Shown here: piece after piece, positions 24,958-32,366 of the stretch
How positions within the stretch are numbered: position 1 is the first letter of the stretch
How the letters are laid out: every line of letters starts with the position of its first letter
DNA from: Cohnella endophytica
GTDB taxonomy: Bacteria; Bacillota; Bacilli; Paenibacillales; Paenibacillaceae
Direction: 5' to 3'
Length of the DNA: 64,000 nucleotides
Assembly: GCF_003628305.1 (NCBI RefSeq)
Contig: NZ_RBZM01000007.1
Span: 372,001-436,000, forward strand
Position numbers and translations under genes: made by a program
Notes under the pieces: model-generated
What the model was told of the DNA's origin: nothing
Seen by the model: only the letters and a program-made list of their open reading frames with translations
The model's database searches: none

Positions 24958-26754
24958 ATGTCTCTTGATCGAAAATACAACCGGATGGATGTCGGCAAGA
25001 TATTGGCTAGAGTCGCGACGGGGCAAGCCCATGCGGAGATGGTCATTCGGGGCGGGACGTTGGTCAACGTGAATTCCGGAGAGTTGCTCAAAGGAATGGA
25101 CGTGGCGATCGCCGGGGGCAGAATCGCGTACGTAGGAAACGCGGAGCATACGATCGGGCCAGAGACGGTCGTCGTCGATGCTACGGGGAAATACCTCGCT
25201 CCGGGATTGCTGGATGGGCATATGCATGTCGAAAGCACAATGCTGTCCGTGACCGAGTTCGCGAGAGCCGCGCTAGCCACGGGGACGACGGGCATATTCA
25301 TGGACCCGCACGAGATCGCGAACGTGTTCGGTTCGGAAGGCGTAAGGTTGATGCACGAAGAAGGACAGCAGCTGCCGCTCAAAGTATTCACCACTTTTCC
25401 GTCCTGCGTGCCTGCGACGGACGACTTGGAGGATGCGGGCGCGCGTCTGGAAGTGAGCGATATCGAAGAGGGATTGCGTTGGGACAACGTGGTTGGGCTC
25501 GGCGAGGTCATGAACTTCCCAGGTGTCGTCTACGGCGATCCGAAGATGCTCGGGGAGATCGAGGCGACGATCAAGAGCGGCGGTGCTGTCACCGGGCATT
25601 TCCCTAGCGAAGATGATCGCATGCTACAAGCCTATTTGGCGTCCGGCGTGACCTCGGATCACGAGACCGTCACCCGGGAACAAGGCCTTCATAAGCTTCG
25701 CATGGGCATGCACCTGATGATTCGGGAAGGCTCGGCTTGGCACGACGTCAAAGAAGTCATTAAAGTCGTTACCCAAGATAAGGTCAACACCGATAACATC
25801 TCTCTCGTCACCGATGACGTAAGTCCGCAGACGTTAGTGGAGAAAGGCCATCTCAACCACGTCGTTCGACGCGCGATCGAAGAAGGCGTTAACCCGGTGA
25901 CGGCGATCCAGATGGCGACGATTAACGTGGCTCGTTACTTTAAGCTGGACCAAGACTTGGGTAGCCTTACTCCGGGCAAGTGCGCCGACATTCTCTTGAT
26001 CGACGATCTTAAGAAGGTCGTGCCTTCGACCGTCATAACGGATGGACAAATCGTATACGATGCAGGCGCCTATCGCGTGGAATTCCCGCAGTTCGTCTAC
26101 ACCGATCAAATCCGTAATTCCATGTACGTTCAGCGGCCGCTCGTTGCCGACGATTTCAAGCTGGCTAGCCGTTTCGGCGACCGGGAACTGACTCGGGTCC
26201 ATGTCATCGGAGCGATCGAGAACAGCGCCCGGACGGAGAAAAGGACGGCAACGCTCCCAGTGGAGCAAGGCTTCATTCAACCGGACTTGGAGCAGGACGT
26301 GATCAAGTTGGCCTGCATCGAACGCCACCGCGGAACGGGCCAAATTTCTCTCGGGTTCGCGAACGGTTTCCGGTTGAAATCGGGAGCGGTTGCCTCGACG
26401 GTAGCGCACGACAGTCACAATTTGCTCGTGATGGGAGTCAATGAAGAGGATATGGCGTTCGCGGCCAACGAACTTGTCCGAATCGGCGGCGGAATGATCG
26501 TCGTTGACGGCGGCAAAGTGCTCGCCCAAGTCCCGATGGCCATCGCGGGTCTCATGTCCGAGAAATCCTTGCTTGAAGTCGTCGAGGAAGTGGCGCAGCT
26601 TGAACAGGCTTGGAAACAGATCGGATGCCCTTTGAACGCGCCATTCATGACGTTCTCCCTGATCGCGCTCCCCGTTATTCCGGAAATTAGGATCACGAAT
26701 CGCGGTCTAGCCGACGTGACGCAGTTTAAGCTGATCGACGTGGAGATCGAGTAG
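24958..26754 (+). CDS. ade: adenine deaminase
   Basis: 598 residues, the usual length of bacterial Ade. The metal-dependent amidohydrolase core shows PGLLDGHMHVEST (metal His pair), FMDPHEIANV, VTGHFPSEDD and VTSDHETVT, and the C-terminal Ade-specific domain has IERHRGTGQISLGF and AHDSHNLLVMG. It hydrolyses adenine to hypoxanthine and ammonia in purine salvage. ATG 24958 follows AAGGAG. It probably shares a transcript with the UPF0303 gene just upstream, and a hairpin follows. Confidence 0.95.
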   Translation: MSLDRKYNRMDVGKILARVATGQAHAEMVIRGGTLVNVNSGELLKGMDVAIAGGRIAYVGNAEHTIGPETVVVDATGKYLAPGLLDGHMHVESTMLSVTEFARAALATGTTGIFMDPHEIANVFGSEGVRLMHEEGQQLPLKVFTTFPSCVPATDDLEDAGARLEVSDIEEGLRWDNVVGLGEVMNFPGVVYGDPKMLGEIEATIKSGGAVTGHFPSEDDRMLQAYLASGVTSDHETVTREQGLHKLRMGMHLMIREGSAWHDVKEVIKVVTQDKVNTDNISLVTDDVSPQTLVEKGHLNHVVRRAIEEGVNPVTAIQMATINVARYFKLDQDLGSLTPGKCADILLIDDLKKVVPSTVITDGQIVYDAGAYRVEFPQFVYTDQIRNSMYVQRPLVADDFKLASRFGDRELTRVHVIGAIENSARTEKRTATLPVEQGFIQPDLEQDVIKLACIERHRGTGQISLGFANGFRLKSGAVASTVAHDSHNLLVMGVNEEDMAFAANELVRIGGGMIVVDGGKVLAQVPMAIAGLMSEKSLLEVVEEVAQLEQAWKQIGCPLNAPFMTFSLIALPVIPEIRITNRGLADVTQFKLIDVEIE

Positions 26755-26780
26755 GCGAGCAGAAGCTTAGAGACAAACAT

Positions 26781-26812
26781 CCCACCTGAACAGGGCGACC
26801 TGCTAAGGTGGG
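26781..26812 (+). terminator. hairpin after adenine deaminase gene
   Basis: CCCACCT (26781-26787) pairs with AGGTGGG (26806-26812), followed by TTGTTTGATGTG. Confidence 0.6.
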
Positions 26813-26927
26813 TTGTTTGATGTGCTTGGGTTTTTCGCCAAACGAATCGAAGAATATTCGCCAAGGCTAAGGAGAAAATAGACGGGTACTCAATCCTAAG
26901 CGTTAATCGCTCTGCGGGAGGGAACCT

Positions 26928-27545
26928 ATGTCAACCAGCACGGCCAGTTCCGTCGATTTCTTAGCCGCGATTAAGAAACGTAGATCGTTATACGCCATCA
27001 GCAAACAATCCCCGATCCCGGATTCGCGAATCCAGGAAATCGTGGAAGAGGCAGTCAAGCATGCTCCGTCCTCATTTAACTCTCAAACGGGAAGAACGGT
27101 CGTCTTATTCGGACAACAACACGATAGGCTGTGGGATATTACGACGGAAGTTCTGAAGGCCATCGTACCGCCCGATCAATTCCAGTCTACGCAGGACAAG
27201 ATGAACAGCTTCCGCGCGGGACACGGTACCGTACTGTTCTTCGAGGACTTCAGCGTCGTCGAGTCATTTCAACAGAAATTCGCCTCGTACCAAGACCGGT
27301 TCCCGATATGGGCCCAGCAGTCGAGCGGAATGATTCAATTGATCGTATGGACCGCCCTCGAAGCAGAAGGACTAGGCGCGACGCTGCAGCATTACAACCC
27401 GCTAATCGACGAGAAGGTCAAGGCGGAATGGAAGCTCCCGGAGAGCTGGCAGCTTATCGCCCAGATGCCGTTCGGAACGCCGACCGCTTCGGCCGGAGAC
27501 AAGGTGTTTCAACCGATCTCGGAACGGGTTAAAGTGTTCAATTAA
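26928..27545 (+). CDS. nitroreductase-family flavoprotein
   Basis: 205 residues. FMN-contact motifs are KKRRSLYAIS near residue 20 and HAPSSFNSQTGR. SGMIQLIVWTALEAEGLGATLQHYNP is the dimer/FMN helix, with FGTP near the end. It belongs to the oxygen-insensitive NAD(P)H nitroreductase group of about 200 residues that acts on nitro compounds, quinones or other electrophiles; the true substrate is unknown. ATG 26928 follows GCGGGAGGG. It is a single gene closed by a strong terminator. Confidence 0.88.
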   Translation: MSTSTASSVDFLAAIKKRRSLYAISKQSPIPDSRIQEIVEEAVKHAPSSFNSQTGRTVVLFGQQHDRLWDITTEVLKAIVPPDQFQSTQDKMNSFRAGHGTVLFFEDFSVVESFQQKFASYQDRFPIWAQQSSGMIQLIVWTALEAEGLGATLQHYNPLIDEKVKAEWKLPESWQLIAQMPFGTPTASAGDKVFQPISERVKVFN

Positions 27546-27558
27546 AGAAGAAACTAAG

Positions 27559-27597
27559 GGTAGCGGGGCTGAATTCTGAGCCATCGCTGCCTTTTTT
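27559..27597 (+). terminator. rho-independent terminator after nitroreductase gene
   Basis: GGTAGCG (27559-27565) pairs with CGCTGCC (27585-27591) with one wobble and an inner GGCT/AGCC stem. A T6 tract follows. Confidence 0.8.
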
Positions 27598-27680
27598 GTT
27601 TATGGTTGAAAGGCGGAGTGAGCTCCAAGATCGTTGATGCCACTCATTGGGCAAGGCATGAACGGGTCCCATACTCAAAA

Positions 27681-27897
27681 GATGCAAATATGCAGTTTTT
27701 CTCCGCATGCTTGGCCGAAGTAAGCAAATTCCTACGAATTTGCAGGTATTTATCGACAATAATCCGATTTCAATGCTGATTGGGCCAGAAAGCTGCATAT
27801 TTGCAGGTATTGATATCCAACCGGCCAATGAGCGTATAATACCTGCACATTAGCAGGCATTCCTTGCGGCAGGTACCATCTCAGACTCCTTTGCAGG
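27681..27897. repeat. phased array B (16-bp variant sites)
   Basis: Sites of 16 bp start at 27681 (GATGCAAATATGCAGT), 27731 (CCTACGAATTTGCAGG), 27792 (GCTGCATATTTGCAGG) and 27842 (CCTGCACATTAGCAGG). A half-site ends at 27897 (TTTGCAGG). Distances are 50, 61, 50 and 40 bp. Sites two to five share a downstream TATT/CATT. The spacing mirrors arrays A, C and D. The surrounding gap 27546-28105 contains only this array, a terminator and the MerR promoter. Confidence 0.65.
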
Positions 27898-28012
27898 TAT
27901 TCCGCGTATTTGGTTTACCGTGGACTCCTTCGTTTGGTAATTGCGCGTGTTTGCTTTCGCCATAACTCCGAAGTCAAAGTAATAACCCTTAATCTCCTAT
28001 TCCGCCCCAAAG

Positions 28013-28048
28013 TTAACGTTGACGTTAAGGTTAAGGATGTGCTAAATT
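28013..28048 (+). promoter_or_regulatory. promoter and MerR-type operator of the efflux operon
   Basis: TTGACG (28019-28024), 18-bp spacer, TAAATT (28043-28048). The dyad TTAACGT-TG-ACGTTAA (28013-28028) overlaps the -35, fitting autoregulation by the MerR protein encoded downstream. Confidence 0.5.
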
Positions 28049-28105
28049 ATTCGATGCAGGCGTTAACGGATGGCTATTCAAGTCGATGTTTAAAGGAGCC
28101 GTGAG

Positions 28106-28546
28106 ATGAGCTTGAGCACATACAAAATCGAAGAAGTCGCCAAAGAATGCGGGTTAACGAAACGAACGATTCGCTATTACGAGGAAATCGGATTGATTCC
28201 CCCTCCCGAGAGGAGCGAAGGCGGATTCCGTCTCTATACCGATCAGCACGTAGAGCGCCTTAAACAGATCATTAACGCGAGGGACGTGTTGGGCATTTCC
28301 TTGCAGGAGTTGCAGGAATTCGTGGCGATCAGCGAGGAATTCATCAGCCAACGCGACGAGTACAAACACGTTCAAGACGACGACGCCAAACGGCAAAAGC
28401 TGGAGGAGCTTGAAAAGACGCTTTCTAAACAACTGCGATTGATCGACCAAAGAATGGAGAAGCTTACGGAGCTTCGGACGAATATCGGGCAACTGCACGA
28501 TAGGGTTACGACAGCTCAAGCCAACATGAAATCCGATCGGGAGTGA
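28106..28546 (+). CDS. MerR-family regulator, YfmP-like
   Basis: 146 residues. An N-terminal MerR helix-turn-helix (IEEVAKECGLTKRTIRYYEEIGLI) and wing (GGFRLYTDQHVERL) are followed by a long dimerisation coiled coil (about 80-135). There are no Cys ligands for metal sensing. The pairing with an MFS pump immediately downstream, with the stop and next start sharing one base, parallels B. subtilis yfmP-yfmO. It probably represses or activates this efflux operon. ATG 28106 follows AAAGGAGCC. Confidence 0.9.
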   Translation: MSLSTYKIEEVAKECGLTKRTIRYYEEIGLIPPPERSEGGFRLYTDQHVERLKQIINARDVLGISLQELQEFVAISEEFISQRDEYKHVQDDDAKRQKLEELEKTLSKQLRLIDQRMEKLTELRTNIGQLHDRVTTAQANMKSDRE

Positions 28547-29790
28547 TGAGCGAAGTGGCAAATTCAACTAGAAAAGCGGACGTAACCGCGAACTTGACCG
28601 AATCCGTCTCGGGCGGCAGTTTGCTTAAACAACCGCGTGCCGTATGGGCCGTGTTCTTCGCGGGAATCATCGCGTTCATGGGAATCGGGCTGGTCGATCC
28701 GATCTTGCCCGCGCTCGCCCATAAACTTAAAGCATCGCCTAGCGAAGTCAGTCTGTTATTCACGAGCTATAACGCCGTTATGGCCGTCGCTATGCTCGTT
28801 ACCGGCATGATCTCGTCGCGGATCGGCATCAAGGGAACGCTGCTGGCGGGCGTCGTCATTATCGCGGTGTTCTCGGGACTCGGCGGCGCATCTAACGGGA
28901 TTTGGCAACTGGTCGGTTATCGCGGCGGTTGGGGATTCGGGAACGCGCTGTTCGTGGCGACCGCGCTTACCGCCATCGTATCCTTGTCGAAGAGCGGCGT
29001 GACCAAAGCGATCATTCTGTACGAAGCCGCCATCGGGTTAGGGATTTCCGTAGGCCCTCTGCTCGGCGGGGAATTGGGGTCGATCTCCTGGCGGGGTCCT
29101 TTCCTTGGCGTGGCTGCGCTTATGGTCGTCGCGTTTATTGCGATTATCACCTTAATGCCTAAGTCGAGCGGACCGCGGGTTACCAAGACAAAGACCTCTA
29201 TCATGGACCCTTTCCGCGCCTTGAAACACCGCCCGCTCGTCGTTTTCGGAATGACGGCTTGTTTTTACAATTTCGGTTTCTTTACCCTGATGGCTTACGC
29301 GCCGTTCGTCATGGGATTGGATGAGCACGGTCTGGGCTATGTATTCTTAGGCTGGGGCATTCTGCTGGCGATCACTTCGGTGTTCATGGCTCCGAGGCTT
29401 CAAATCAAATTCGGAACCGTGAAGTCCATGGCCGTCATGCTGACTTTATTCGGATTGACGCTTCTGGCGATGGGAATCTGGACGAATACGCAATGGGTCA
29501 TTATCGCGGCGGTTATATTCGCCGGCGCTTTGCTCGGCAATAACAACACGTTGATCACGACCGGGGTAATGAACGCGGCGCCGGTCGAACGATCTACCGC
29601 ATCGGCTGCGTATAGTTTCCTGCGTTTCCTCGGGGGAGCGATCGCTCCTTATTTCGCGGGCAAATTAGGGGAATGGTTCAACCCTCACGTTCCGTTCATC
29701 GTGGGCGCCGGATTCGTGCTCGTGTCGGTCCTCTTCATCTTGATGAATCGCAAACACGTAGAACATGTAGACAAAGCTCCCGCGCATTAA
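28546..29790 (+). CDS. MFS multidrug-type efflux transporter, YfmO-like
   Basis: 414 residues with about 12 membrane helices. The N-terminal half has GIGLVDPILPALA, typical of the DHA1 efflux family. The antiporter-like motif C is ILYEAAIGLGISVGPLLGG. Substrates are unknown but small drugs are likely, by family. The start ATG 28546 shares its A with the TGA of the MerR gene (a GTG lies 3 bases earlier), so translation is coupled. A long A/T-flanked terminator follows. Confidence 0.9.
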   Translation: MSEVANSTRKADVTANLTESVSGGSLLKQPRAVWAVFFAGIIAFMGIGLVDPILPALAHKLKASPSEVSLLFTSYNAVMAVAMLVTGMISSRIGIKGTLLAGVVIIAVFSGLGGASNGIWQLVGYRGGWGFGNALFVATALTAIVSLSKSGVTKAIILYEAAIGLGISVGPLLGGELGSISWRGPFLGVAALMVVAFIAIITLMPKSSGPRVTKTKTSIMDPFRALKHRPLVVFGMTACFYNFGFFTLMAYAPFVMGLDEHGLGYVFLGWGILLAITSVFMAPRLQIKFGTVKSMAVMLTLFGLTLLAMGIWTNTQWVIIAAVIFAGALLGNNNTLITTGVMNAAPVERSTASAAYSFLRFLGGAIAPYFAGKLGEWFNPHVPFIVGAGFVLVSVLFILMNRKHVEHVDKAPAH

Positions 29791-29862
29791 GCCGTCACCA
29801 ACAAAAAAGTTACTGCTTGCTTGAGACTTATTCCCTGTATGGTGACACCCCTCACACTATTA

Positions 29863-29902
29863 AGAAAAAGCTCTTTCTCCTAAAAGGTGAAGAGCTTTTT
29901 CT
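29863..29902 (+). terminator. terminator of the MerR/MFS operon
   Basis: A 13-bp stem AGAAAAAGCTCTT (29863-29875) / AAGAGCTTTTTCT (29890-29902). Confidence 0.8.
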
Positions 29903-29968
29903 ACATGAAAGGAATAAAATATAAGTTATGATTCCAGTACGAATCTCATATTAAAAGAGGGGTTTCTT

Positions 29969-30466
29969 TTGCGAAAAATGTTTAATATCTTATTAATTAT
30001 TTCTATCTTCTGGCTCCCGGCGTGTTCATCTTCAAAAGATTCCCCTAGCTTGGAAAGTTCGATAAAGCCCGTTGGAGAGTTAACGTCCATGCAGACGGCC
30101 CAATATGTAATCGGGACGACCAGAGTGCAACCTGAGCTTACGAATGTTTATTATGAACAAGCAGACTTGACTGTGTGGCAGAAATGGCTTGAGGGAGCGG
30201 CAAAACCGCAAGTGTTTCCGGAAGATAAAAGCATGAACATAATACAAGTCGTTGCTTTTTATTATGAGGTCAAGGGACAGGCAATGAGAACCGACAGCTA
30301 TATGCTTGTTACATTTAAGGATGGCACTCTCTACATGAAGCAAATTCAGCCACCGAATAAAATTCAAGATGTGGATCTTTATAACGAATCTGAGAACGAT
30401 TTAATTATTCGTCGTGCAGGCATGGATGGTTGGTGTCTAATGGGAGATACACACGATCTTTTGTAA
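29969..30466 (+). CDS. hypothetical lipoprotein
   Basis: 165 residues. A lipoprotein signal peptide with lipobox LPAC (Cys about residue 19) places it on the outer face of the membrane. The rest (TTRVQPELTNVYYEQADL, VVAFYYEVKGQAMRTDSYML) is not recognised. It starts at TTG 29969, 6 nt after AGAGGGG; an ATG three codons later is too far from the site. The gene is visibly richer in A and T and in short Lys/Ile/Asn codons than its neighbours, as is the next gene, suggesting a small acquired segment. No function is proposed. Confidence 0.72.
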   Translation: MRKMFNILLIISIFWLPACSSSKDSPSLESSIKPVGELTSMQTAQYVIGTTRVQPELTNVYYEQADLTVWQKWLEGAAKPQVFPEDKSMNIIQVVAFYYEVKGQAMRTDSYMLVTFKDGTLYMKQIQPPNKIQDVDLYNESENDLIIRRAGMDGWCLMGDTHDLL

Positions 30467-30541
30467 TAAATGTCGAATTCAACAAGGACACTCCTTATAA
30501 TTGGTCATCTATTGGGCGTGAAAACCAGAGAGCTTAATCAA

Positions 30542-30943
30542 TTACCTTTTTATGTACATCCAGTTAGGAGGTAGTTCGCTATCCTTGATATGTTCGTAAC
30601 TTAAAATCGATACCTTTCCAGCATTGTCTATTTGAAATTTCATTTTATCTATACCTACATCAAGATGAGGACCTACATACGGAATTACCGTAACGACCAC
30701 ATCAATGTGTGAATCAAAGCGTTCGATCTCCAAGCGGTTACCGCCAAGATAGGGTGCATATTCAGGCGTTACAGTTAACTTGGCACTGTAATATTTTTCG
30801 ATTTGAGCTTGAATTTCTGGTGCTAATAGGGTCAATACCAATCTTTGGCAAGGAGCATTTGTAGGTGTTGCATTAGCATGAGGAGCAAAAAATATAGAGC
30901 AGAAAAATGGAATTGCATATATTGTTATTAATTTAATCATCAT
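30542..30943 (-). CDS. exported DUF3888 protein
   Basis: 133 residues with a signal peptide (cleavage near ANATP). The mature part matches DUF3888: CQRLVLTLLAPEIQAQIEKYY, then YVGPHLDVGIDKMKF and LSYEHIKDSELPPNW. The family is found in exported proteins of Bacillales and its role is unknown. ATG 30943 is preceded by ATGAGGTG. It converges with the AT-rich lipoprotein gene and shares its base composition. Confidence 0.82.
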   Translation of the reverse strand: MMIKLITIYAIPFFCSIFFAPHANATPTNAPCQRLVLTLLAPEIQAQIEKYYSAKLTVTPEYAPYLGGNRLEIERFDSHIDVVVTVIPYVGPHLDVGIDKMKFQIDNAGKVSILSYEHIKDSELPPNWMYIKR

Positions 30944-31036
30944 TTCACCTCATGAAGTTAATTTCTCCACAACCATGAAATGTTAATCAATGTTCCGCAG
31001 GTAGGGATAGCCCCTTCGCGTTGTCAAGATCGCGCA

Positions 31037-31065
31037 TTGTCCGTTTTTCCCTATTGATCTATGAT
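31037..31065 (+). promoter_or_regulatory. promoter of the isoprenoid-enzyme/NHLP-peptide operon
   Basis: TTGTCC (31037-31042), 17-bp spacer, TATGAT (31060-31065), 38 bp before ATG 31104. Confidence 0.5.
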
Positions 31066-31103
31066 GATCCTATATAGAAAGAGCCAAGAGGAGGAATTGA
31101 CGG

Positions 31104-32060
31104 ATGAGCTTCGCCGATAAGTATGCGGAAGAGATCGCCGAACTATTCTCGGCAGCGACAACGGAGACGACTGCGTTTCCTGCGCCTCTGAACGGACTGG
31201 GTCTTGCGTTGCTGGACAAGCTCAACCCGCTGACGAGCGGGGCGGGGACTAATTACATCGCATTTTTGCTACCGTATTGGTTACGCGAGCAGACCGCATG
31301 CTCCGGCGTATTGTGCCGCGACTTGGCGATCGGTAACGTGTTCGCGATGGTTCATTTCTTCTTGCTGGATGACGCGATGGATTCGGAAACGGGAGTAGGC
31401 GGGCTACCGGCCAGAGAGGCGCTCGCTCTCGGACAACTGTTCCAAGCTGCCTTTCAGCGGCGGTACGGGCGTCACTTCGCTGCGGATTCGCCTATATGGA
31501 CGTATTATCGGAGATATCTCGAACAGTGGGCATCGGCCGTTTCGCAAGAGGGCGCGCTTCCCGCCGATCCGAGCGATTCCGCGAGGCTTGCCGCCAAATC
31601 GGCTCCAGTGAAGCTATGCGCCGCAGGGATGTTGCTTTTGTCCGGACAAGAGCAACGTATTCCCGAGCTGGAACAAGCGATCGATCTCGTGCTTGCCACT
31701 TTGCAACTATCCGACGATTGGACGGATTGGAACGAGGACTTGCAGGATGGGGGCCATGGCAACGCGTTCCTTACCATCGTGAGGGAAACCCTTGGCGTGG
31801 AGCCCGACCAACCATTAGAAGAGCGTTCGGTAAGACGGGCGATCTATCGAGCAAATGCGTTGGAAGGGTTATCCCGCATCGCTAGGAGCTACGGAGAACG
31901 CTTGATGACCCTGGCCAACGTGCCGGAACGGCTCCTTGAGATGCAAGAGATGCTACAGGTAGGATTGGAGAAAGATGCTTCCGATGCGGAGAGGAAGACG
32001 AATGAACTGGCATCTGAGGGCGGATTGTCCTATATTTTGTCGAAATTCGCAACAAAATGA
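31104..32060 (+). CDS. class I isoprenoid-synthase-fold enzyme (ComQ-like)
   Basis: 318 residues, all-helical by appearance. The first Asp-rich motif is FFLLDDAMDSETG (DDxxD form). The second is LQLSDDWTDWNEDLQDG, near residue 207. Two such motifs bind Mg-diphosphate in prenyltransferases and terpene synthases. Length and the spacing of motifs suit ComQ-type prenyltransferases or small terpene synthases better than standard polyprenyl synthases, as the chain-length and basic FARM/SARM surroundings are not typical. The next gene, 69 bp downstream, encodes an NHLP-type peptide with a C-terminal Trp, so peptide prenylation is a reasonable inference. Start ATG follows GAGGAGG. No terminator lies between the two genes. 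Confidence 0.75.
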   Translation: MSFADKYAEEIAELFSAATTETTAFPAPLNGLGLALLDKLNPLTSGAGTNYIAFLLPYWLREQTACSGVLCRDLAIGNVFAMVHFFLLDDAMDSETGVGGLPAREALALGQLFQAAFQRRYGRHFAADSPIWTYYRRYLEQWASAVSQEGALPADPSDSARLAAKSAPVKLCAAGMLLLSGQEQRIPELEQAIDLVLATLQLSDDWTDWNEDLQDGGHGNAFLTIVRETLGVEPDQPLEERSVRRAIYRANALEGLSRIARSYGERLMTLANVPERLLEMQEMLQVGLEKDASDAERKTNELASEGGLSYILSKFATK

Positions 32061-32129
32061 GAGATTTAGACTGGGACACGTGATATGATAAGGGAGTAAT
32101 TCATCCACTTATTGGAAGGTTGTGTCCGA

Positions 32130-32366
32130 ATGTCGTTGGAATCATTGAAGGTACAGATCATCAAGAAAGCTTGGGAAGATCCCGCGTTCAAGAAAAGCCT
32201 TCTAGCCGATCCGAAGAAGGCGATCGGCGAAGCGTTCGGCGTGGAGATTCCTGAGAAAATCGAGCTGAAAGTGGTTGAAGAAACCCCAACCTTATTCTAT
32301 CTGGCAATCCCTCCTCAACCCGAAGAAGTAGAGGATGGCGCGTCAAACGTTCAACTCATCTGGTAG
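32130..32366 (+). CDS. NHLP-type (nitrile-hydratase-leader-like) small peptide with C-terminal Trp
   Basis: 78 residues. Residues 9-64 match the NHLP leader family: KKAWEDPAFKKSLLADPKKA, FGVEIPEKIELKVVEETP, then the PP pair. Members are usually RiPP precursors with a GG cleavage site before a core. Here no GG is present and only a short tail (EDGASNVQLIW) follows, ending in Trp as the very last residue. With a ComQ-like enzyme upstream, the tail may be a prenylated core peptide. ATG 32130 follows GGAAGG. The frame also opens at TTG 32112 without support. The last 24 bases overlap the 3' end of the convergent sensor kinase gene. Confidence 0.8.
   Translation: MSLESLKVQIIKKAWEDPAFKKSLLADPKKAIGEAFGVEIPEKIELKVVEETPTLFYLAIPPQPEEVEDGASNVQLIW

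Noticed and set aside
32061..32129. Separate promoter for the NHLP peptide gene
   Set aside because: TATGAT at 32084-32089 has no acceptable -35; the peptide is more simply read through from the upstream gene.
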